From assembly GCA_022709995.1 (NCBI GenBank), contig JAKLHU010000169.1, positions 1 through 5,594 of the forward strand: 5,594 bases of DNA, read 5' to 3'. This DNA is from Verrucomicrobiota bacterium. GTDB lineage: Bacteria; Verrucomicrobiota; Lentisphaeria; Oligosphaerales; Oligosphaeraceae. This document shows positions 1 through 5,263 of this stretch, in pieces (within the stretch, counting starts at the first letter, position 1; every line of letters begins with the position of its first letter). The position numbers and the translations under genes are program-made. The notes under the pieces were generated by a model. It worked only from the letters and a program-made list of their open reading frames with translations. It had not been told where the DNA came from and ran no database searches.

Positions 1-586
1 TCTCCCGACCCTCGGCCAGCATCCGCCCCAGCGCCTCTTCATAACCGGTGCGACGCTCCAGGCCGACATAGGGCACGTCCTGCCGCGCCAGGTCGATGTA
101 CCGGCTCATGTACACGTGCGGCAGGAGCAACTCCTCCAGGCGCGGCTGGAACGCCAGGCCATAGTAGGATATGAAAATGACGCCGTCCGTACGGTTCCGG
201 TCCAGCAGCTCCGGCACCAGTGCGTCGAGATCCTGGCCGGGACTGATGTACTCCACCTTCGTGTCATAATGACGCTCCCGCGCCGCCGACACAATCCCCT
301 CCAAATCATCCTGGGACACCGTCAAACTGACGAACTCGTGCGAAAACAGCTGCCCGCGCAAAGAGTGACGAAAGGCGATTGCCGTGATCGTCTCCGTGCA
401 GTGACGCTTCAACCGACGAGCCGAGATGTTGATCGAAAAACGGTGACGCGCCGCGCAGGCCTGAATCTTCGCACGCGTCGGCAGACGCACCAGATGACAA
501 CGACCCGGATCCAGAGCCCGGGACACCGTCGCCAACGAATAACCCGACTCCAAGGCGATGCTCTTAATCGAACCGGCGGATGACAT
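1..586 (-). CDS. LacI-family transcriptional regulator, N-terminal 195 residues (runs off left edge)
   Basis: Reads on the minus strand from ATG at 586 and stays open to the left edge, so the C-terminal part is missing. Residues 6-30 form a LacI-type helix-turn-helix: SIKSIALESGYSLATVSRAL matches the family pattern of an IxxIAxxxGxSxATVSRxL core. Residues 38-61 cover the third helix and the hinge helix (NISARRLKR), including the leucine that in LacI proteins inserts into the central CG step of the operator. From about residue 64 the periplasmic-binding-protein-like effector domain begins (TITAIAFRH; later DGVIFISYYG and VPYVGLERRTGYEEA), as in sugar- or nucleoside-sensing members. The segment between recognition helix and hinge is unusual (PGRCHLVRLPTRAKI in place of the common VSxETRxKI). 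A GGGGG run 8 bases upstream is only a modest ribosome binding site. An earlier ATG at 608 is out of frame. It is divergent from the transporter operon and probably autoregulated through the palindrome at 670-681; whether it also controls the operon is inference. The effector is unknown. Confidence 0.9.
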   Translation of the reverse strand, partial: MSSAGSIKSIALESGYSLATVSRALDPGRCHLVRLPTRAKIQACAARHRFSINISARRLKRHCTETITAIAFRHSLRGQLFSHEFVSLTVSQDDLEGIVSAARERHYDTKVEYISPGQDLDALVPELLDRNRTDGVIFISYYGLAFQPRLEELLLPHVYMSRYIDLARQDVPYVGLERRTGYEEALGRMLAEGRE

Positions 587-664
587 CCCGGACGCCCCCA
601 AAAACCATGACTGCCGCATCGTCATAACGACAACCAACACATGCGAAAACAACACGAATACAGA

Positions 665-686
665 AAAATGACAACGTTGTCTTTTT
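665..686. promoter_or_regulatory. Probable LacI-family operator (perfect palindrome with central CG)
   Basis: GACAACGTTGTC at 670-681 is a perfect 12-base palindrome. Skipping one mismatched pair (669/682), the symmetry continues through AAAA at 665-668 against TTTT at 683-686. A central CG flanked by AA and TT is the typical core of operators bound by LacI/GalR-family proteins. It lies roughly 8-20 bases downstream of the predicted start of the minus-strand promoter and overlaps the -35 box of a possible plus-strand promoter, so one bound dimer could repress both directions. Assignment to the adjacent regulator is inference from proximity and operator type. Confidence 0.6.
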
Positions 687-705
687 CAGTGCCATATTAT
701 ATCAT
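677..705 (+). promoter_or_regulatory. Possible divergent plus-strand promoter toward the transporter operon
   Basis: TTGTCT (677-682), 17 bases, then TATCAT (700-705) is a fair sigma70 match: four of six and five of six positions. Its -35 lies inside the palindromic operator and its -10 overlaps the -10 of the minus-strand promoter, so the two would compete. It would give the operon a leader of about 310 bases. This is the best plus-strand candidate seen, but weaker than the minus-strand one. Confidence 0.3.
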
Positions 706-724
706 ATTAGGAAATTGTTTTCAA
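696..724 (-). promoter_or_regulatory. Sigma70-type promoter for the LacI-family gene
   Basis: On the minus strand a -35 box TTGAAA (724-719) is followed after exactly 17 bases by a perfect -10 box TATAAT (701-696), preceded by TGA, which gives an extended -10 element. It lies in the most AT-rich stretch of the window. Predicted transcription starts near 689, giving a leader of about 100 bases before the ATG at 586. The match to consensus is strong; activity is inferred. Confidence 0.7.
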
Positions 725-808
725 GTCGCCAGAGCGCGCGCGGTCATTTTTCACGTCATCGGTCAGCCATTGCCCCTGGCGGCCGTAGTAGCCTGGCGCG
801 CCAAGGTG

Positions 809-829
809 GCGCCTCCGGCCCTGAGGCGC
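809..829 (+). other. GC-rich hairpin in the putative operon leader
   Basis: GCGCCTC (809-815) pairs perfectly with GAGGCGC (823-829) around a 7-base loop. There is no T tract after it, so it is not a standard intrinsic terminator. If the operon is transcribed from near 712 the hairpin is in its leader RNA; a regulatory role is speculative. Confidence 0.35.
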
Positions 830-946
830 TCAAGCGTTGACTCCTCTATAGCTCAATTCTCAATGGGTGACCGATTACCCAGTCTCCGGGAGATTTCATC
901 CGGCCCGGTGGATATTTCCAATTCAGTGAGTAAATTTCCGTCGAAA
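821..946 (+). pseudogene. Possible remnant of a GntR-type winged-helix domain
   Basis: In the frame of the ATG at 863 the translation includes SSIAQFSMGDRLPSLREIS and then VDISNSVSKF. The first part matches the well-known opening of GntR-family DNA-binding domains (helix 1, then a GxxLPSxRxLA/IS core), and the second resembles the VSxxTVxxAL recognition helix in the right order but at imperfect spacing. After about 946 the frame no longer looks like a GntR protein, and the frame then runs under the solute-binding protein gene, so an intact regulator is excluded. Codons such as CGA, TTA and AGT are uncommon in the neighbouring operon. It may be the stub of a regulator gene deleted upstream of the operon, or chance similarity over a short stretch. 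Confidence 0.33.
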
Positions 947-1025
947 AAGATCAGCCTCCCGCCAGGACGCGGGAAACGTGAAGGCTGGCCTGGCTGGCTG
1001 GTGCACCATGAATTGGGAATGCAAC

Positions 1026-3050
1026 ATGGCAACGTCGAAAGAACGGCAAGGCGTTTTCGAAACGGCCCGACGCTTGGCCCTGGGCCTGGGGTTGATTGTC
1101 GCGGCCGCCGCCGTGCTGTTGGCCTCGGATCTCCGGCAGCGCAAGACCGCAACCCATGCCCGCGAAGCGTTCTCCATCGCCATTTTCCAACATGCCAGCC
1201 GGCCCATTCTGGATGACGCCGTCCGCGGGACCATGGACGGGCTGGCCGAAACCGGCTTTCAGGAAGGCCGCCAAATAACGTACACCCGCTTCAACGCCGA
1301 GGGCGACCTGGTGACTGCCAACGCCATTGCCCAGAGCATCCTTCAAGGCGGGTTCGACCTGGTGGTGACCGTCAGCACGCCTTCGCTCCAGACCATGGCC
1401 AATGCCAACCAAGGCGGCAAGCTGCGGCACGTCTTCTCCGTCGTCACCGACCCTTTCAACGCCGGCGTCGGCATCACCGGCGACGGCCCCGGGCAGCACC
1501 CCGATCACCTGCTCGGCATCGGCACCTTCCAGCCAGTCCGGCAAACCGTCCAACTGGCCAAACAGCTCTATCCCGCCTTGAAAACCCTCGGCACCGTCAT
1601 CAATCCCGGCGAAGCCTGTTCCCTGGCCTGCCTCGACATGGCCCAGGACGAATGCCGCCGACTCGGCCTCGAACTGCTCGTCGCCCAGGTGGAAAACACC
1701 GCCGGCGTCTATGAGGCGGCATCCTCTCTGACCGCCCGCAACGCCGAGGCCTTCCTGATCGGCGGCGACAACACCATCGAGGCGGCCATCGAATCCGTGC
1801 TGCGGGCCGCCAACGCCGCCCGCATCCCGATTCTGGCCTATGCGCCCGATCATGCCGTGGCCGGCGCCCTGATCGGCTTCGGCGCCAACTACTACGACGT
1901 CGGCAAGACCGGCGGCCGCCTGGCAGGCGACCTCTTGAGCGGTAAGATCGACCCGCGCCAATTCGCGGTCCACGACGTCATGCCCCGCAAGCTCGCCGTC
2001 AACCTGCAGACGCTGACCCGGCTGCGCGACCCCTGGCGCCTGCCGGAAGACGTCGTGGCCGCCGCCGACATCGTCATCGACGCCGAAGGCCGGAAACAAG
2101 AGCGCGGCGCCGAGCCGCCACCGCCGCCGCTGCCGCCCGGCAAAACCTGGCAGCTGCACATGGTCAGCTATTCCCAATCCCTCATGGTCGAACAATGGAT
2201 GAAGGGATTCCAGGAGGCCTGCGACCGGCTCGGTCTGCGCCCGGGCAGCGACTATGTCCTGACCTACCGCAATGCCCAAGGCGACATGCAGACCGCCAAC
2301 ATGATGATCGACGCGGCCGTCGACAGCCGGGCCGACCTGCTCCTGACCATCACCACCCCGACTCTCGAAGCCGCCGTCCATAAAAAGCCACCCATGCCGG
2401 TCGTGTTCGGACTGACCGCCAATCCCCTGCTCGCAGGAGCCGGCGAGAGCTTCACCCAACACCTGCCTGGATTCACCGGCATCTGCACCATGAGCGACTA
2501 CGACGGCATGGCCGCCACCGTCCGCGAGTGCCTGCCCAAGGCCAAGCGCATCGGCACCCTCTTCAACCCCAGCGAAGACAACTCCGTCTTCAACAAGGAG
2601 AAAATGGAAGCGGCGCTGGCCAAAATCGGCCTGGCGCTCGTCGCCCGCGCCACCAGCGAAAGCTCGGAAGTGCCGGCCGCCGCCCAAGCCCTGGCCAGCA
2701 GCGACGTCGACGCCATCTGCCAGGTGGCCGGCAACCTGCACGACGCCGGCTTCCCGGCCATCGCCCAGGCCGCCCGCCAGGCCCGCAAGCCGCTGTTCTC
2801 GTTTGTCAGCGGCCAGGCCGTCAGCGGCGGCGCCACCGTCGCCGTCGCCCGCGACTATGAACAAGGCGGCCGCGACCATGCCGCCCTCATGCTGCGAGTC
2901 ATGCTCGGCGAAAATCCGACCGGCATCCCCTTTGCCGCCATCAGCCGCACCATCATCGTGGTCAATCTCGACAACGCCGCCCAAATCGGCCTGGACCTGC
3001 CGGCCGCCCTGCGGCAGCGCGCCGACCAGGTGGTGGGGAAAAAACAGTAA
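1026..3050 (+). CDS. Membrane-anchored tandem ABC_sub_bind (TrpX-like) solute-binding protein
   Basis: A 674-residue substrate-binding component of an ABC importer, expected outside the cytoplasmic membrane and tethered by an N-terminal segment (residues about 16-34, LALGLGLIVAAAAVLLAS) preceded by arginines; no lipobox cysteine is seen. It holds two copies of the ABC_sub_bind fold (putative tryptophan/tyrosine transport type) in one chain: about residues 49-355 and 375-665. Matching landmarks are YTRFNAEGDLVTAN (86) and YRNAQGDMQTAN (414), VTVSTPSLQ (114) and LTITTPTLE (440), GTVINPGEACS (189) and GTLFNPSEDNS (510). Family members normally carry one copy in about 320 residues. The linker includes five consecutive prolines (364-368). 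The start at 1026 is chosen because GGGAA at 1015-1019 is well spaced and it gives a conventional anchor; in-frame GTG 978 and ATG 1008 are alternatives. It is first in the operon, 12 bases before the STAS gene. The ligand is unknown; aromatic amino acids are only the family-level guess. Confidence 0.88.
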   Translation: MATSKERQGVFETARRLALGLGLIVAAAAVLLASDLRQRKTATHAREAFSIAIFQHASRPILDDAVRGTMDGLAETGFQEGRQITYTRFNAEGDLVTANAIAQSILQGGFDLVVTVSTPSLQTMANANQGGKLRHVFSVVTDPFNAGVGITGDGPGQHPDHLLGIGTFQPVRQTVQLAKQLYPALKTLGTVINPGEACSLACLDMAQDECRRLGLELLVAQVENTAGVYEAASSLTARNAEAFLIGGDNTIEAAIESVLRAANAARIPILAYAPDHAVAGALIGFGANYYDVGKTGGRLAGDLLSGKIDPRQFAVHDVMPRKLAVNLQTLTRLRDPWRLPEDVVAAADIVIDAEGRKQERGAEPPPPPLPPGKTWQLHMVSYSQSLMVEQWMKGFQEACDRLGLRPGSDYVLTYRNAQGDMQTANMMIDAAVDSRADLLLTITTPTLEAAVHKKPPMPVVFGLTANPLLAGAGESFTQHLPGFTGICTMSDYDGMAATVRECLPKAKRIGTLFNPSEDNSVFNKEKMEAALAKIGLALVARATSESSEVPAAAQALASSDVDAICQVAGNLHDAGFPAIAQAARQARKPLFSFVSGQAVSGGATVAVARDYEQGGRDHAALMLRVMLGENPTGIPFAAISRTIIVVNLDNAAQIGLDLPAALRQRADQVVGKKQ

Positions 3051-3062
3051 GGAAACACCCCC

Positions 3063-4331
3063 ATGGAGATGACCACTACCCAGGCGGGCGACCGCACCAC
3101 CGTCCGCTGCAAGGGCCGCCTGGACGCCAGGAATAGCGACGCCCTCGGCCAGGAGCTGGACGAATGCATCCGCAGCGGCTGCCGCTCCGTTCGCCTCCAT
3201 ATGCGGGACGTCACCTACATCAGCTCCGCCGGCATCCGCATCCTCATCAAATACGGCAAAATGCTGCATGATCAGAACGGCGCCCTTGAGGTCTGGGAAC
3301 CATCGGAAGCCGTCGTCACCGTCCTCGACATGACCGGGACGCTCGAAATCTTCACCCCCAAAACGACGTCCGACGCCGCAACGGCCGACGCCGCTGCCCA
3401 CGAGCCGCACGACGCCAAACGCCAGTTTGGCAACCTGGCCTGCCAGGTCGTCGAGGAACAACCCGGGGCCACCATGCGCGGAACCATCCTCGGCAACCCG
3501 AAACTGCTCACCCAAACTGACCTCAGCCAACCCGCCCTGGGCGTGCCGCTGAAACTCGGCCCCGACGATGCCGCCCTCGGCCTCGGGGCCTTCGGACAGC
3601 CGCAGGACGACGTCAGCCGGCATTTCGGCGAATTTCTGGCCGCCGGCGGCGTCGCCCTCAGCCTGCCGCCGGACAGCGGCGGCCAGCCGGATTTCGTCGT
3701 CACCGAACAGCGTCTGGCCCCGGAACTGGTCGTCGCCTACGCCCTGCATCTGACCGGCGGCTTTTCCGTCCAGGCGCGTTTCACCAGCAGCCGCATCAGC
3801 AGCGAGGCGATTTCGCTACGCGATCTGGCGCAGGCCGCTCTCGCCCTGGCGGACGCGCCGCAGGCGGTCGTCGTCATGCTTGCCGATACGGCCGGCCTGG
3901 TCGGCGCGTCCCTGCTGCGCTCGCCGGCGGTGGAAGCGCCAGCTGGCTGCTTCGATTTTCCGGCGGCGCGGCGCTGGTTCAATCTGACCCCGGAACGCGT
4001 TCACGCGCGCCATCTGGCCCTCGTCGTCGGCGTCGTCGCCCACCGCCCGACGCCGGCGCTGGCGCCGCTGGTCCGCCCGTTGTCAACCGCCAATGCGGCG
4101 CTGCATGGCCATCTGCATGCGGCGGCGCTGACCTACCGGGCCATCCCGGCCGGCAAACTGGGCCTGGCGCCGTTTCTGCACGACCTGCTGCAAACCCAGT
4201 CGCCGGTCGACCTGCTGCATCTGGTCCATGACGACCGCGCCATCAGCGGCGCCGGCGACAGCCTGTTCCTGCGCGGAGCGCTCTGGGTGGCGCCGCTGAC
4301 CGAAATCGTCAACCAAGGAGGCGCCCGATGA
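3063..4331 (+). CDS. STAS-domain protein with a large unrecognised C-terminal region
   Basis: A 422-residue protein without a signal peptide or clear membrane segment, so probably cytoplasmic. Residues 1-98 form a STAS domain like anti-sigma-factor antagonists (SpoIIAA/RsbV): RCKGRLDARNSDALGQEL, then VRLHMRDVTYISSAGIRILI and a C-terminal helix AVVTVLDMTGTLEIF. ISSAGI (53-58) is the loop that carries the phosphorylatable serine in SpoIIAA/RsbV; S54 or S55 would be the candidate here. An Ala/Asp/His-rich linker (about 100-120) leads to roughly 300 residues that I cannot assign, with segments such as DDAALGLGAFG (168-178), VVVMLADTAGLVGASLL (269-285) and GDSLFLRGALWVAPL (398-412). Ordinary STAS regulators are about 100 residues, so this is a fusion. 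ATG 3063 is preceded by AAGGAA at 3049-3054. Its place between binding protein and permease suggests control of the importer, as the STAS protein MlaB does for the Mla ABC transporter; that is an analogy only. Confidence 0.8.
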   Translation: MEMTTTQAGDRTTVRCKGRLDARNSDALGQELDECIRSGCRSVRLHMRDVTYISSAGIRILIKYGKMLHDQNGALEVWEPSEAVVTVLDMTGTLEIFTPKTTSDAATADAAAHEPHDAKRQFGNLACQVVEEQPGATMRGTILGNPKLLTQTDLSQPALGVPLKLGPDDAALGLGAFGQPQDDVSRHFGEFLAAGGVALSLPPDSGGQPDFVVTEQRLAPELVVAYALHLTGGFSVQARFTSSRISSEAISLRDLAQAALALADAPQAVVVMLADTAGLVGASLLRSPAVEAPAGCFDFPAARRWFNLTPERVHARHLALVVGVVAHRPTPALAPLVRPLSTANAALHGHLHAAALTYRAIPAGKLGLAPFLHDLLQTQSPVDLLHLVHDDRAISGAGDSLFLRGALWVAPLTEIVNQGGAR

Positions 4332-5263
4332 TGCTCCTGATCGGCTCCCTGACCATTGGCCTGATCCTGTCCCTGCTCGCCCTCGGCATCTATATCTCGT
4401 TCAAGGTCTTCGGCTTCGCCGACATCACCGCGGACGGCTCTCTGACTCTGGGCGCGGCCGTCGCCGCGGTGCTCATCCTGCGCGGCGTCAACCCGCTGGC
4501 CGCCGCCGCGGCCGGCGGTCTGGCCGGCATGGCCGCCGGCACCGTCACCGGCATCCTCCATACCCGCTTCAACATCCACGCCCTGCTCTCCGGAATCCTG
4601 GTCATGACCGCGCTCTATTCGGTCAACCTCCGCATCATGGGCCGCAGCAACATCCCGCTGATGCACTCGCCCACCCTCGCCCAGCAGGCCGGAGACCTCG
4701 GCCGACGCCTGGCCAACGGAAGGGAAAACCTCCTCCTCGGCGGCTGGGAAGTCGACATCGGGGCGCTGGCCGCCCTGGCCGGCGCCGCTCTCGTGGTCGC
4801 CGCGGTCGGCCTGCTGCTGTTCCTCTTTTTCCACACCACTCTGGGCACGGCCATGCGCGCCACCGGCGACAACGCCCAGATGATGCGCGCCCAAGGCGTC
4901 CACACCGGCAACATGCTCGTTCTGGGCCTGGCGGTCGCCAACGGACTGATCGCCCTGTCCGGAGCGCTGCTGGCGCAGTTCCAGGGATTTGCGGATGTGC
5001 AGATGGGCATCGGCATGGTTGTTCTCGGCCTGGCCAGCGTCATCATCGGACAGGCTCTGGTCGGCAACAGCCGTTTTGGCCTGGCGATTGTCGGCGCCGT
5101 CATGGGCGCCGTGCTGTTCCGCCTGCTGATCGCCATCGCCCTGCGCTGGGGACTCAACCCCAATGACCTCAAACTGATGACCGCGGCGTTTGTCTTCGCC
5201 GCCCTGGTCCTGCCCAATCTGATTCGGAACCGGAAGCGTCGACAGGTGGTGCGCCATGCTTGA
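4328..5263 (+). CDS. ABC transporter permease, BPD_transp_2 family, TrpY-like
   Basis: A 311-residue integral inner-membrane protein that forms the translocation channel of the importer. About eight to nine hydrophobic segments are visible (near residues 3-28, 40-55, 58-78, 84-100, 146-170, 195-216, 228-245, 250-272, 283-299). The N-terminal stretch ALGIYISFKVFGFADITADGSLTLGAAVA is characteristic of permeases paired with ABC_sub_bind proteins (putative tryptophan/tyrosine transport). LGTAMRATGDNAQMMRAQGV (172-191) is the cytoplasmic loop expected to contact the ATPase. Length is normal for the family. ATG 4328 overlaps the STAS gene stop as ATGA, and AAGGAGG at 4315-4321 is an excellent ribosome binding site six bases upstream; ATG 4331 directly follows and is the only close alternative. 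Its stop overlaps the start of the next gene, implying translational coupling. A second copy or heterodimer partner is not present, so it would work as a homodimer. Confidence 0.92.
   Translation: MMLLIGSLTIGLILSLLALGIYISFKVFGFADITADGSLTLGAAVAAVLILRGVNPLAAAAAGGLAGMAAGTVTGILHTRFNIHALLSGILVMTALYSVNLRIMGRSNIPLMHSPTLAQQAGDLGRRLANGRENLLLGGWEVDIGALAALAGAALVVAAVGLLLFLFFHTTLGTAMRATGDNAQMMRAQGVHTGNMLVLGLAVANGLIALSGALLAQFQGFADVQMGIGMVVLGLASVIIGQALVGNSRFGLAIVGAVMGAVLFRLLIAIALRWGLNPNDLKLMTAAFVFAALVLPNLIRNRKRRQVVRHA

Larger units (their letters stand above)
587..1025. other. Divergent intergenic region, about 440 bases
   Basis: No convincing intact gene is present. Bases 640-725 are AT-rich and hold the promoter pair and operator. 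Bases 735-1025 return to high GC and contain a 10-base palindrome TGGCGCGCCA (794-803), a 7-base-pair hairpin (809-829), a second stem-loop (864-881, TGGGTGA pairing with TTACCCA around a CCGA loop, one G-U pair) and a GntR-like coding remnant. The likely ribosome binding site of the operon is GGGAA at 1015-1019. I recognise no known riboswitch class, T-box or tRNA, and no hairpin is followed by a T run. Confidence 0.6.

Noticed and set aside
116..583. Plus-strand open frame across the regulator gene
   Set aside because: Arg/Gln/Thr-rich shadow; the minus strand encodes a clear LacI-family protein over the same bases.
711..722. Second operator candidate GAAATTGTTTTC
   Set aside because: Only the outer GAAA/TTTC bases are symmetric and the central CG is absent; it is mainly the -35 region of the minus-strand promoter.
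794..803. TGGCGCGCCA palindrome as an operator or recombination site
   Set aside because: Short GC-only symmetry is expected by chance in DNA of this composition, and no partner copy is present in the window.
809..835. Intrinsic terminator
   Set aside because: The stem is good but is followed by TCAAGCG, not a T run.
837..864. Plus-strand promoter starting with TTGACT
   Set aside because: The -35 box is good, but at 16-18 bases spacing the best -10 (CTCAAT, 859-864) matches only three of six positions.
978..1025. Earlier starts for the binding protein (GTG 978, ATG 1008)
   Set aside because: They add a Trp/Cys-containing stretch before the arginine-flanked membrane anchor and have poorer ribosome binding site spacing than ATG 1026. 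Not excluded.
951..3749. Minus-strand open frame of more than 900 codons opposite the binding protein and STAS genes
   Set aside because: It is a shadow of C-rich wobble positions on the plus strand. The translation is Gly/Ala/Asp/His-rich with no domain, while the plus-strand frames have clear family motifs.
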